Positions 23,704 to 31,477 are shown, numbered from the stretch's first letter. The stretch is DNA of 32,249 nucleotides from Flavobacteriaceae bacterium (GCA_018608725.1 JABAZA010000073.1:1-32249), one strand, 5' to 3'. A program made the numbers and translations. Notes: generated by a model not told the origin, from the sequence alone.

Positions 23704-26556
23704 ATGCCTAAAAATAAAGATCTTAAATCCATTTTAATTATAGGTTCGGGACCCATCGTCATTGGACAAGCTTGTGAATTTGATTACTCTGGAACGCAAG
23801 CTCTGCGTTCGCTTAGAGAAGATGGTATTGAAACCATTCTCATCAATTCAAACCCGGCAACCATCATGACGGATCCAGCAATGGCCGATCATGTCTATTT
23901 ACTTCCTCTGACCACCAAGTCAATTATAAAAATTCTAAAAGAACACCCTCAAATTGATGCGGTATTGCCGACCATGGGCGGACAGACGGCTTTAAATCTT
24001 TGTATTGAGGCAGACGAAAAAGGAATCTGGACTGATTTTGGAGTTGATATTATTGGAGTCGATATTGATGCCATTAATATTACAGAAGACAGAGAGAAGT
24101 TTCGGGAGTTGATGCTTAAGATAGGTATTCCTATGGCACCTCAAGCGACGGCAACCTCTTTCTTAAAAGGAAAAGAAATTGCGCAAGAATTTGGATTTCC
24201 ACTTGTTATTAGAGCTTCTTTTACTTTAGGAGGGGATGGTGCTGCCATTGTACATAAAGAAGAAGATTTTGACGAATTATTAACTCGTGGTTTGGAAATT
24301 TCTCCCATCCACGAAGTGATGATTGACAAAGCCCTATTAGGATGGAAAGAATATGAATTGGAATTGCTAAGAGATTCTAATAATAATGTTGTGATTATTT
24401 GTTCGATTGAAAATATGGATCCTATGGGGATTCATACAGGAGACTCTATCACAGTAGCGCCTGCGATGACTTTGAGTGATCGTACCTATCAACGTATGCG
24501 CGATATGGCAATTCATATGATGCGTAGTATTGGTGATTTTGCTGGGGGATGTAATGTGCAGTTCGCCGTATCTCCAGATGAAAAAGAAGACATTATTGCC
24601 ATCGAAATTAATCCGCGTGTGTCTCGATCGTCTGCATTAGCAAGTAAAGCAACGGGCTATCCAATTGCAAAGATTGCGGCTAAATTAGCCTTAGGCTACC
24701 ACTTAGATGAACTAAAGAATCAAATTACAAAATCGACATCGGCCTTATTTGAACCGACTTTGGATTATGTGATTGTTAAAATCCCACGATGGAACTTTGA
24801 TAAATTTGAAGGCTCAGATCGCACCTTAGGATTGCAAATGAAATCTGTAGGGGAAGTAATGGGGATTGGACGTTCGTTCCAAGAAGCTCTTCACAAAGCC
24901 ACACAATCGCTTGAAATTAAACGCAACGGTTTAGGAGCTGATGGCAAAGAAAATAAAGATTACAATCAAATTATTGAAAAACTAACCTATGCTTCATGGG
25001 ACCGTGTGTTTATTATCTATGATGCCATTCAAATGGGAATCCCATTGAGTCGTATCCATGAGATCACTAAAATTGACATGTGGTTTTTGAAACAATATGA
25101 AGAATTACATTTCCTTAAAAATGAAATTTCTACGTTTAAAATAGATACCATACAAAAACCTTTATTGCTTGAAGCAAAACAAAAAGGCTATGGCGACAGA
25201 CAAATAGCGCACATGTTAGGTTGTTTGGAAAGTCAGGTGTATAATAAGCGTGAAGAATTAGGTGTCAATCGAGTTTATAAATTAGTAGACACCTGTGCTG
25301 CTGAGTTTGAAGCCAAAACGCCTTATTACTATTCAACGTTTGAAAGTGATATGGAAACGGCTGACGGCAACCGTTATTCAGATAATGAAAGTGTGGTTTC
25401 CGATAAGAAAAAAGTCATTGTTTTAGGTTCTGGTCCCAACCGAATTGGACAAGGAATTGAGTTTGATTACTGTTGTGTGCACGGCGTTTTAGCCGCTGCG
25501 GAGTGTGGTTATGAAACCATTATGATCAACTGTAACCCTGAAACGGTTTCTACTGATTTTGACACGGCAGATAAATTATACTTTGAACCGGTATTTTGGG
25601 AACATATTTACGACATCATCAAACACGAAAAACCAGAAGGGGTGATTGTTCAGTTGGGAGGCCAAACGGCTTTAAAGCTTGCTGAGAAACTAACCAAATA
25701 CGGAGTTAAAATATTAGGAACCAGTTTTGAGTCCTTAGATTTAGCAGAAGATAGAGGGTTATTCTCTAACCTATTGAAAGATAATAACATACCATATCCG
25801 GAATTTGACATTGCTACGACAGCTGATGAAGCGGCGGCAATTGCCGATGTATTGGATTTCCCAATCTTAGTCCGTCCGTCTTATGTGCTAGGAGGGCAGG
25901 GAATGAAAATTGTAATTAATAAAGAAGAGTTAGAAAAGCACGTTGTAGAGTTACAAAGTAGAATGCCAGGCAATCAGTTGTTATTGGACCATTATTTAGA
26001 TGGCGCAATTGAAGCAGAAGCCGATGCAATTTGCGATGGTGAAAACGTGTACATCATTGGTATCATGGAGCATATTGAGCCTTGTGGAATTCACTCTGGC
26101 GATAGTAATGCGACCTTGCCACCGTTTAATTTAGGCAATTTAGTGATGCAACAAATAAAGGATCATACCAAAAAAATTGCATTAGCACTTAATACGGTGG
26201 GATTGATCAATATACAGTTTGCAGTCAAAGACGACATGGTGTATATTATTGAAGCCAATCCACGAGCCTCTCGAACCGTTCCATTTATTGCGAAGGCGTA
26301 TGGAGAACCTTATGTGAATTATGCCACTAAAGTGATGTTAGGCGAAAAGAAAGTCACGGATTTTGACTTCAATCCACAGTTGGAAGGCTATGCCATCAAA
26401 CAACCGGTATTCTCGTTTAATAAGTTTCCAAACGTCAACAAGCAACTTGGACCTGAAATGAAGAGTACAGGAGAAAGTATTCTCTTTATAGACAGTCTAA
26501 AGGATGATGAGTTTTATAACATATACTCAAGAAGAAAAATGTACTTGAGTCAATAA
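23704..26556 (+). CDS. carB: Carbamoyl-phosphate synthase large subunit, lacking the C-terminal regulatory domain
   Basis: Makes carbamoyl phosphate from bicarbonate, ammonia (from CarA) and two ATP, for pyrimidine and arginine synthesis. Both homologous synthetase halves are present: the first starts IIGSGPIVIGQACEFDYSGTQA, the second VLGSGPNRIGQGIEFDYCCVHG (about residue 575), each with an ATP-grasp fold (GWKEYELELLRD; AIEAEADAICDGENVYI) separated by the helical oligomerisation domain. At 950 residues the protein stops soon after EMKSTGESI, about 120 residues short of E. coli CarB. The missing part is the MGS-like domain that binds UMP, ornithine or IMP. I recall short CarB proteins in other Flavobacteriaceae, so this is probably a lineage trait, not a local truncation. 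carA is not in the window. Confidence 0.95.
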   Translation: MPKNKDLKSILIIGSGPIVIGQACEFDYSGTQALRSLREDGIETILINSNPATIMTDPAMADHVYLLPLTTKSIIKILKEHPQIDAVLPTMGGQTALNLCIEADEKGIWTDFGVDIIGVDIDAINITEDREKFRELMLKIGIPMAPQATATSFLKGKEIAQEFGFPLVIRASFTLGGDGAAIVHKEEDFDELLTRGLEISPIHEVMIDKALLGWKEYELELLRDSNNNVVIICSIENMDPMGIHTGDSITVAPAMTLSDRTYQRMRDMAIHMMRSIGDFAGGCNVQFAVSPDEKEDIIAIEINPRVSRSSALASKATGYPIAKIAAKLALGYHLDELKNQITKSTSALFEPTLDYVIVKIPRWNFDKFEGSDRTLGLQMKSVGEVMGIGRSFQEALHKATQSLEIKRNGLGADGKENKDYNQIIEKLTYASWDRVFIIYDAIQMGIPLSRIHEITKIDMWFLKQYEELHFLKNEISTFKIDTIQKPLLLEAKQKGYGDRQIAHMLGCLESQVYNKREELGVNRVYKLVDTCAAEFEAKTPYYYSTFESDMETADGNRYSDNESVVSDKKKVIVLGSGPNRIGQGIEFDYCCVHGVLAAAECGYETIMINCNPETVSTDFDTADKLYFEPVFWEHIYDIIKHEKPEGVIVQLGGQTALKLAEKLTKYGVKILGTSFESLDLAEDRGLFSNLLKDNNIPYPEFDIATTADEAAAIADVLDFPILVRPSYVLGGQGMKIVINKEELEKHVVELQSRMPGNQLLLDHYLDGAIEAEADAICDGENVYIIGIMEHIEPCGIHSGDSNATLPPFNLGNLVMQQIKDHTKKIALALNTVGLINIQFAVKDDMVYIIEANPRASRTVPFIAKAYGEPYVNYATKVMLGEKKVTDFDFNPQLEGYAIKQPVFSFNKFPNVNKQLGPEMKSTGESILFIDSLKDDEFYNIYSRRKMYLSQ

Positions 26557-26570
26557 ACTTGTCATTATGA

Positions 26571-26634
26571 ACCTACCTTCGGTAGGTAAACCTGCCTGAC
26601 GGTAGGTAAACCTGCCTTGATGGTAGGCAGGTTT
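26571..26634. repeat. Three tandem palindromic hairpin units after carB
   Basis: Three hairpins follow one another: ACCTACC-TTC-GGTAGGT (26571-26587), ACCTGCC-TGAC-GGTAGGT (26590-26607, one G-T pair) and AAACCTGCCT-TGATGGT-AGGCAGGTTT (26608-26634). Within them the 17-base sequence GGTAGGTAAACCTGCCT occurs twice with a period of 20. The unit looks like the short intergenic palindromes dispersed in many flavobacterial genomes. It lies between the carB stop and the terminator. Confidence 0.8.
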
Positions 26635-26664
26635 ATTTCAGAATCTCAAAGTATTGAAAAGAAC

Positions 26665-26687
26665 AAGCCGCAAGTAGCGGCTTTTTT
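26665..26687 (+). terminator. Terminator after carB
   Basis: AAGCCGC (26665-26671) pairs with GCGGCTT (26677-26683) around AAGTA and runs into TTTTTT. The minus-strand reading (GTTCTTTT after the stem) is weaker but might also serve the convergent yceI gene, whose stop is at 26693. Confidence 0.8.
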
Positions 26688-26692
26688 AATGG

Positions 26693-27229
26693 CTATTTTT
26701 TAATCAACTCAAAGTTAAAAACAACAGTAACTGTTTCTGCAATTTTTGAACTGACAATGCTTGGAATTTCAACATCAAAATCATTGGGGGCAATTTCAAA
26801 AAATCCTTTAAAGTTGAATCCATTTTCTGAAGGCGTGAGTTCCACAGATACATTTTCAAGCGCTTTTGTCACCCCATGAAAAGTAAGTGTGCCATTTATG
26901 GAATATGAATTTTGAAGGCTTTCTAAAGAAAATTCAGTTAATTCCCCTTTAAAAATAGCTTTAGGGAATTCATCTGATTCGGCATAGTTTTCATTAAAAT
27001 GCTCTTCCATGAGGGCATTTTTAAATCGAAACCCTTTGACGAGGGCGAGGGCTGCAAATTGTCCATTGGCGGTATTTAAAATTGCGGTCACATTATCATT
27101 CGTCGCTTTTATTTCTTCAAACGCTTCTACACTGGCTTCAAAATTGAGCAACCCAGATTTGGTCAGGTATTTATCTTGAGAAAATCCTGTGAAAGAAATA
27201 AATAAAAATAATAGATATAAGTGTTTCAT
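26693..27229 (-). CDS. YceI family periplasmic protein
   Basis: 178 residues from the ATG at 27229; the codon before it (TTG) would add one residue and is not needed. A signal peptide (MKHLYLLFLFISFTGFSQ) is followed by a YceI beta-barrel of about 160 residues (TKSGLLNFEASVEAFEEIKATN... GTLTFHGVTKALENVSVEL... NDFDVEIPSIVSSKIAETVTVVFNFEL). In characterised members the barrel binds long isoprenoid lipids such as ubiquinone precursors. It starts 15 bases after the cytochrome-like gene, so the two form an operon with the cytochrome first. With that neighbour, a role in quinone or redox chemistry of the envelope is plausible, but inferred. Confidence 0.9.
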   Translation of the reverse strand: MKHLYLLFLFISFTGFSQDKYLTKSGLLNFEASVEAFEEIKATNDNVTAILNTANGQFAALALVKGFRFKNALMEEHFNENYAESDEFPKAIFKGELTEFSLESLQNSYSINGTLTFHGVTKALENVSVELTPSENGFNFKGFFEIAPNDFDVEIPSIVSSKIAETVTVVFNFELIKK

Positions 27230-27244
27230 CAATATAGTTTTATG

Positions 27245-27610
27245 TTATTCAGCAAACCCTTCTGATTGCCATTGTATAATCAAATCAATAGAGGCTTGTG
27301 GCATTCGCGATCCGCCTAGTGGCATAAAGCCGCCCTCACCAGATTGTTTATTGATACGATCGATAAGATTTGTATTTTCAATAGAACTCTGAACTTGACT
27401 CACTGTTGTTAATGGTACTCCAGCTCCATTGATTGCAGGATTAGAATGGCAAGCAACACAGTTGGAGTCAAAAATAGGTTTGATGTGTTCTGTGTATGTA
27501 ATAACTATTTGTGGATCTACTTGATCTATCAGATCACTTTCGCTTGTGTTTGTACAAGAAAGTATCAAAACCGTAAATGTAGTAGTAAAAATAAATTGGG
27601 TAATTTTCAT
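27245..27610 (-). CDS. Cytochrome c-like lipoprotein with one CxxCH haem site
   Basis: 121 residues. The lipoprotein signal ends LILSC with C19 as the acylated residue. One haem c attachment motif, CVACH, lies at 51-55 within HIKPIFDSNCVACHSNPAI, the form seen in planctomycete- and Bacteroidota-type cytochrome c domains. M96 (GGFMPLGG) or M103 (RMP) could be the distal ligand. The rest of the chain is as long as a single small cytochrome domain, ending IDLIIQWQSEGFAE. It would be anchored at a membrane facing the periplasm or surface and carry electrons. It is the promoter-proximal gene of the pair with yceI and divergent from the OB-fold gene. Confidence 0.87.
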   Translation of the reverse strand: MKITQFIFTTTFTVLILSCTNTSESDLIDQVDPQIVITYTEHIKPIFDSNCVACHSNPAINGAGVPLTTVSQVQSSIENTNLIDRINKQSGEGGFMPLGGSRMPQASIDLIIQWQSEGFAE

Positions 27611-27633
27611 AGGAATGGATTGTTTTCTATTTT

Positions 27634-27662
27634 CAAATTTAATTCTTTTTTTGTTTAGACAA
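27634..27662 (-). promoter_or_regulatory. Probable promoter of the cytochrome-yceI pair
   Basis: On the minus strand, TTG (27662-27660), an 18-base spacer and TAAATTTG (27641-27634) fit the Bacteroidota promoter with a spacer one base short. It ends 23 bases before the cytochrome ATG. Confidence 0.5.
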
Positions 27663-27711
27663 TATAGAATTCATTTTTAATCTTTATTTTTGTTTGACGA
27701 TAGGTGTGTTT

Positions 27712-28089
27712 ATGAGAAACAAATTAATAGTTGGTTTGATTTTAGTTATTGGTATAATTGTTGCTTTCAACTATTTATATCCAGAACACAGATCAATTAG
27801 CGAAGAATCTGTCAGTTTTAGGATGAGTGCAGAATCTCTTTTTAGTGAATTCACAGAGGATGCGTCACAAGCAGAATTAAAATATTTAGACCAAACTATT
27901 CTTGTTTTAGGGGTTATATCCGCTGTGGACTCGAAAAGTGTCACAATTAGTAATAAAATTTACGGTCAATTTGAGACTCTAAATAGTGATTTAAAAGTAA
28001 ACGATTCTATAGCTGTTAAAGGCCGTTGCATCGGATATGATAATTTATTAGAAGAGATTAAACTCGATCAATGTAGTATTATAAAATAA
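27712..28089 (+). CDS. Membrane-anchored OB-fold protein (tRNA_anti-like)
   Basis: 125 residues from the ATG at 27712. The in-frame TTG at 27694 would add six residues ahead of the hydrophobic helix and is less likely. Residues 4-22 (KLIVGLILVIGIIVAFNYL) form an uncleaved signal anchor. The remainder fits the tRNA_anti-like OB-fold family, whose members in Bacteroidota are extracytoplasmic: ESLFSEFTED... KYLDQTILVLGVISAVDSKSVTI... NDSIAVKGRCIGYDNLL. Despite the family name, nucleic-acid binding is unproven and unlikely outside the cytoplasm. TATTTTTG (27685-27692) fits a -7 element. It is first in a run with the ankyrin gene (3-base gap) and the DOMON gene. Confidence 0.8.
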   Translation: MRNKLIVGLILVIGIIVAFNYLYPEHRSISEESVSFRMSAESLFSEFTEDASQAELKYLDQTILVLGVISAVDSKSVTISNKIYGQFETLNSDLKVNDSIAVKGRCIGYDNLLEEIKLDQCSIIK

Positions 28090-28092
28090 TAT

Positions 28093-28599
28093 ATGAAGTA
28101 CCTATTACTTGTTTTAGCTTTCAATTTCTCATTCGCACAAACCGATGTGTTTGACTGTGCACGCACAGGAACGGCGGAAGAAATGAAAGCCTTTTATACG
28201 ACCAATCCAAAATTGGTAGATGCATTGAATGACAGAGGCAGTTCTCCATTAACTCTAGCAGCCTATTATAATAACGTTGCAGTTGCAAATTACTTAATAG
28301 ATAAAGTTGACAACATCAACGGCAATAGTGATGATGGGACGCCTTTAATGGCTGCAGTTGTCAAAGGGCATTTAGAAATTTCCAAAGCCTTGGTAGAAGC
28401 CGGAGCAGATCCCAACCTTACCGATGCCAATGGAGCTACCGCATTGCACTATGCGGTGATGTTTAACAATCAAGAGCTTGCAATTCTACTAATGGATGCA
28501 AACGCCAGTGCTTATATGAAAAACAATGCGGGCCAATCCCCTTTAGATTTCGCAAAAATGCACAACGATAAAACACTAAACACAATTTTAAATAAATAA
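28093..28599 (+). CDS. Secreted ankyrin-repeat protein
   Basis: 168 residues. A signal peptide (MKYLLLVLAFNFSFAQ) is followed by about four ankyrin repeats; the clearest are GSSPLTLAAYYNNVAVANYLI, DGTPLMAAVVKGHLEISKALVEAGADPN and GATALHYAVMFNNQELAILLMDANA. No other domain is present, so it is likely a binding or scaffolding partner in the periplasm. Some periplasmic ankyrin proteins in other bacteria (AnkB of Pseudomonas) are linked to catalase activity, but the neighbour here is not a catalase. It lies three bases after the OB-fold gene and 17 before the DOMON gene. Confidence 0.9.
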   Translation: MKYLLLVLAFNFSFAQTDVFDCARTGTAEEMKAFYTTNPKLVDALNDRGSSPLTLAAYYNNVAVANYLIDKVDNINGNSDDGTPLMAAVVKGHLEISKALVEAGADPNLTDANGATALHYAVMFNNQELAILLMDANASAYMKNNAGQSPLDFAKMHNDKTLNTILNK

Positions 28600-28616
28600 T
28601 TCAAAAAACCAATATT

Positions 28617-29366
28617 ATGAAAAAAATTACTTTTATTCTTTCTTTATTAATTTCCTCCTTTGGATTCGCACAAAACGTTTCCACAGGTGTTGTGACGCTT
28701 GCACCTGATTTTACTGTGCAGTTCGATGTGAATGGCACGACTAACCTAGTTACCATGACCATGGTTGGGCCTGAAAATATCTGGTTAGCAGTTGCTTTGG
28801 ATGCAACAAGTATGGGAAGTCCAGGAGCAGATGTGATTGTCTTTGATAGTACGGGGCTAAAAGATCGCTATTTATCAGGTTTCATTCAACCAAGTGTTGA
28901 TGCAACTCAAAATTGGTCATCACCAACTATTACTACAAATGCAGGCGTAAGTACGGTTGTAGCGACTAGAGCTCTAAATACAGGAGATACTAATGATTAT
29001 GTGTTTACTACCACAAACAACACAACCCTTCCATTGCTTTGGGCAAAGGGTCCTAGTTTTAATTCAGCACAAAAACATGCTACTAAAGGAGGTACTCCTT
29101 CCACATTGGGTACTGCAAACATCGCAGCATTGCCAGAATTTAATGTGTATCCAAATCCAACACTTAGAGAACTGAATGTAGAGTTTCCTGCAAGCGTTCA
29201 AAAAGCAAGTGTTTCTGTGTACAGCGTTTTAGGGTCTCTTGTTTTGCAAGCTGAATTAGATCAGTTCAATTCAAAAATAAATACTTCAGAGTGGAATTCA
29301 GGTGTTTACATTATGAACATCAGTACACCAAATTTTTCTCAAACAAAGCGTATTATCAAACAATAA
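28617..29366 (+). CDS. T9SS-secreted DOMON-domain protein
   Basis: 249 residues in three parts: a signal peptide (1-19, ending FGFAQ), a DOMON-like beta-sandwich (about 22-160) and a type A T9SS sorting domain (about 175-249: FNVYPNPTLRELNVEF... NSGVYIMNISTPNFSQTKRIIKQ). The DOMON region shows the characteristic ENIWLAVALDATSMGSPGADVIVF and DYVFTTTNN... LLWAKGP... KHATKGG. In DOMON cytochromes a Met and a His at these places bind haem b (M66 and H154 here), so the protein may be a surface b-type cytochrome; sugar or catecholamine binding is the alternative within the fold. It closes the OB-fold-ankyrin-DOMON run and is followed by a strong terminator. Confidence 0.85.
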   Translation: MKKITFILSLLISSFGFAQNVSTGVVTLAPDFTVQFDVNGTTNLVTMTMVGPENIWLAVALDATSMGSPGADVIVFDSTGLKDRYLSGFIQPSVDATQNWSSPTITTNAGVSTVVATRALNTGDTNDYVFTTTNNTTLPLLWAKGPSFNSAQKHATKGGTPSTLGTANIAALPEFNVYPNPTLRELNVEFPASVQKASVSVYSVLGSLVLQAELDQFNSKINTSEWNSGVYIMNISTPNFSQTKRIIKQ

Positions 29367-29388
29367 CAACACATTTATTATAATTTTT

Positions 29389-29424
29389 AAAAACCATTAG
29401 ATGTATTTCTAATGGTTTTTTTTT
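29389..29424 (+). terminator. Terminator between the DOMON and DUF5777 genes
   Basis: AAAAACCATTAGA (29389-29401) and TCTAATGGTTTTT (29408-29420) form a perfect 13-base stem with a 6-base loop and a nine-T run (29416-29424). Only 11 bases separate it from the next ATG. Confidence 0.9.
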
Positions 29425-29435
29425 AACTTTATCCA

Positions 29436-30287
29436 ATGAAAAAATCTCTTAGCTCCCTGTTTTTACTTTTTAGTGTGATTCTTTTTTCTCAAGAAGATTT
29501 ATTGAGTGAAATTGATACAGATGACCAAGCTCCTGTATATGCTTCGGCCGTATTTAAAGGGTTGAAGGTCATTAATTTTGAATCCACTAAGTTAGTCGCT
29601 AAAGGCGGATTTAACTTTATTGTATCGCACCGATTTGGTACGGTCAAAAATGGTTTTGATAATCTTTTTGGACTGGACGAAGCCGTGACCCATTTGAATT
29701 TTGTGTATGGAATTTCTGACAACTTAAACGTAAGCGCCTCTAGAAGCTCTAATCAAAAGATTTACGAGGTTGGTACTAAGTTTAGATTGGCAAGACAACA
29801 GCAAGGCAAGATGCCGTTTACTATTGTTGGTTACACGTCTGTTTTAGCGAATACGGCGCTTGATACGGATAACTTGCCCAAGTTAAAATTTGAACACCGA
29901 TTGAGTTATGTGGGGCAACTGTTGATTTCTCGTAAAATAACAAAAGAACTCTCCTTTTTAGTAGCTCCTACATTTTTTCATGACAATTATGTCATTGACG
30001 ATTTACAAGAAAACTCTCAATATGCAGTTGCATTTGGAGGTCGTTATAAATTAGGCAAACGCTGGTCGGTAAATATGGAATATGGCATGCATTTGAACCG
30101 AAGTGCCACCTCATTATATAACAACCCTTTTTCTGTTGGTGTGGATTTAGAAACTGGAGGGCATATTTTTCAACTGCATTTCACCAACTCTCAATCCATG
30201 AATACCAATGGTGTGTTTGGAACCAGTACAGGCGATTGGGGTGATGGCGATGTGTATTTTGGGTTTAATTTAGCACGGTCGTTTTAA
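29436..30287 (+). CDS. DUF5777 family outer-membrane beta-barrel protein
   Basis: 283 residues. A signal peptide (about 1-18, ending VILFSQ) is followed by a chain of amphipathic strands matching DUF5777: VINFESTKLVAKGGFNFIVSHRFG, GLDEAVTHLNFVYGISDNLNVSASRSS, KIYEVGTKFRLARQ, and a C-terminal ...GDVYFGFNLARSF with a terminal aromatic typical of barrels assembled by BAM. The family is common in Bacteroidota, often near YceI or cytochrome genes, and has no assigned function. Here it lies behind the DOMON terminator with no room for its own promoter. It could be the outer-membrane conduit or anchor of the surrounding exported proteins, which is inference. Confidence 0.87.
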   Translation: MKKSLSSLFLLFSVILFSQEDLLSEIDTDDQAPVYASAVFKGLKVINFESTKLVAKGGFNFIVSHRFGTVKNGFDNLFGLDEAVTHLNFVYGISDNLNVSASRSSNQKIYEVGTKFRLARQQQGKMPFTIVGYTSVLANTALDTDNLPKLKFEHRLSYVGQLLISRKITKELSFLVAPTFFHDNYVIDDLQENSQYAVAFGGRYKLGKRWSVNMEYGMHLNRSATSLYNNPFSVGVDLETGGHIFQLHFTNSQSMNTNGVFGTSTGDWGDGDVYFGFNLARSF

Positions 30288-30301
30288 CAGATAATTAAAA
30301 T

Positions 30302-31477
30302 CTAGTTATCGAATTCTATTTTAGTTACAATCTTAGGGATTTCACGTAAGTGCATTTCATTTTCTAGCTTATCAACCTGTTCTTTTAAGTCTTTAGTAAG
30401 AATCTGTTTATTACGCTTTTCCATAGGAGGATTTAGCTTTTCTGCATTTTCAAACTTAATGACATTTTCCAGAATATCTCTTGGGAGTTGGGTGCCAGCC
30501 TTGCTTAAAGTATCTAAAAATTCGCGTGCAAAAAATTCATCAATTTGAATACGTCTTTTAGTAGTATGCGCAAATTTACCAATGATTCTACAGACGTTAT
30601 CGCGATCTTCAGGGCTTAGTTTATCAGCAAACTCATATTCTTCTATTTTCTTTAGACTTAAGATGATAGGCTCCAATGCGTCTTTGGTAATAATAAACAC
30701 GTTATAATCGCCAATATTATAATGAAACTGATCAATGACATCCAAGGTGTTAGAAGGGATTACTAAAAACAACTCATTTTTTACATTGTCATGCTTGGCA
30801 TATTTTTTTAAGCTTTCAGTTTGGAGTTTGATGTATTTCGGGAAATTTGTTAAATCGTCATTTGCTGGACTTTTCGCATCAAACACCACCAACTGATCCA
30901 TGATTTCAATGGAATTATCAGGTTTGTTTCTGGGGTGTGGAAAGTCTTCTTGACTTATGTAAGTAATAATATTATTTCTACAAATTTGTTGAATGTGGTT
31001 TTCAACCTCTTTTTCATGTTCAGACCATTTTAACTTCATTTTATTTAATTGGTCTTCCTTTTCTTTAACTCGATCGTCGTTGAGCCTTTCTTTTTCTTTT
31101 TCTAAAGATTGTTGAAGGGTGACAGCTGTAGCTATATTTTTATTAGACTCTAGTTGTCTGCCTTCTTCTGCTTTTTGTAAAGAAATTGTTTCTCCTTTTA
31201 AATTATTTCGCTCTATTTCAAGGCGTTTAATACCTTCCTCGAGTTTTGCTTTTTCAATCTTTAGTTCTTCAAAGGCTCCTGTTTTTGCAGTAGCAATATC
31301 TAGCAGATTCTTGAAGTTAGAAAGATGTGTGTCTTTTTCTATCCCTTCTTTTTCTAACTGTAAAATTCTAGTACTTTTTTGTTCTAATTGTTGTTCTATA
31401 TTGGAATTAGGCCGTTTTAAATATAAAGCCAATAAAATAAAGCCAATTACAATACAAGCTAAAATGATAAATTCCAT
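30302..31477 (-). CDS. RmuC-like coiled-coil protein, putative PD-(D/E)XK nuclease fold
   Basis: 391 residues. Residues 3-21 are hydrophobic (IILACIVIGFILLALYLKR), an N-terminal anchor. Residues ~28-170 are a long charged coiled coil rich in E, K, L and Q. The globular part (about 175-330) resembles RmuC: QLVVFDAKSPANDDLTNF with the D-A-K of a PD-(D/E)XK site, ELFLVIPSNTLDVID and YNVFIITKDALEPIILSLKKIEEYEF. RmuC is linked to DNA recombination and rearrangement. The protein is shorter and more divergent than typical RmuC, and the expected RPDFVV and VDSK signatures are altered, so this may be a second or specialised family member. It ends 14 bases from the convergent DUF5777 gene. Confidence 0.62.
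   Translation of the reverse strand: MEFIILACIVIGFILLALYLKRPNSNIEQQLEQKSTRILQLEKEGIEKDTHLSNFKNLLDIATAKTGAFEELKIEKAKLEEGIKRLEIERNNLKGETISLQKAEEGRQLESNKNIATAVTLQQSLEKEKERLNDDRVKEKEDQLNKMKLKWSEHEKEVENHIQQICRNNIITYISQEDFPHPRNKPDNSIEIMDQLVVFDAKSPANDDLTNFPKYIKLQTESLKKYAKHDNVKNELFLVIPSNTLDVIDQFHYNIGDYNVFIITKDALEPIILSLKKIEEYEFADKLSPEDRDNVCRIIGKFAHTTKRRIQIDEFFAREFLDTLSKAGTQLPRDILENVIKFENAEKLNPPMEKRNKQILTKDLKEQVDKLENEMHLREIPKIVTKIEFDN

Noticed and set aside
26571-26634. CRISPR array
   Set aside because: The repeats are palindromic with a 20-base period and have no unique spacers of regular length.
28093-28599. Catalase-partner ankyrin protein (AnkB-like)
   Set aside because: No catalase gene lies in the window, and ankyrin repeats alone do not identify the partner.
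26693-30287. Anti-phage defence island
   Set aside because: All proteins are exported or in the envelope, and no nuclease, helicase, TIR or other effector domain is present; an envelope function fits better.
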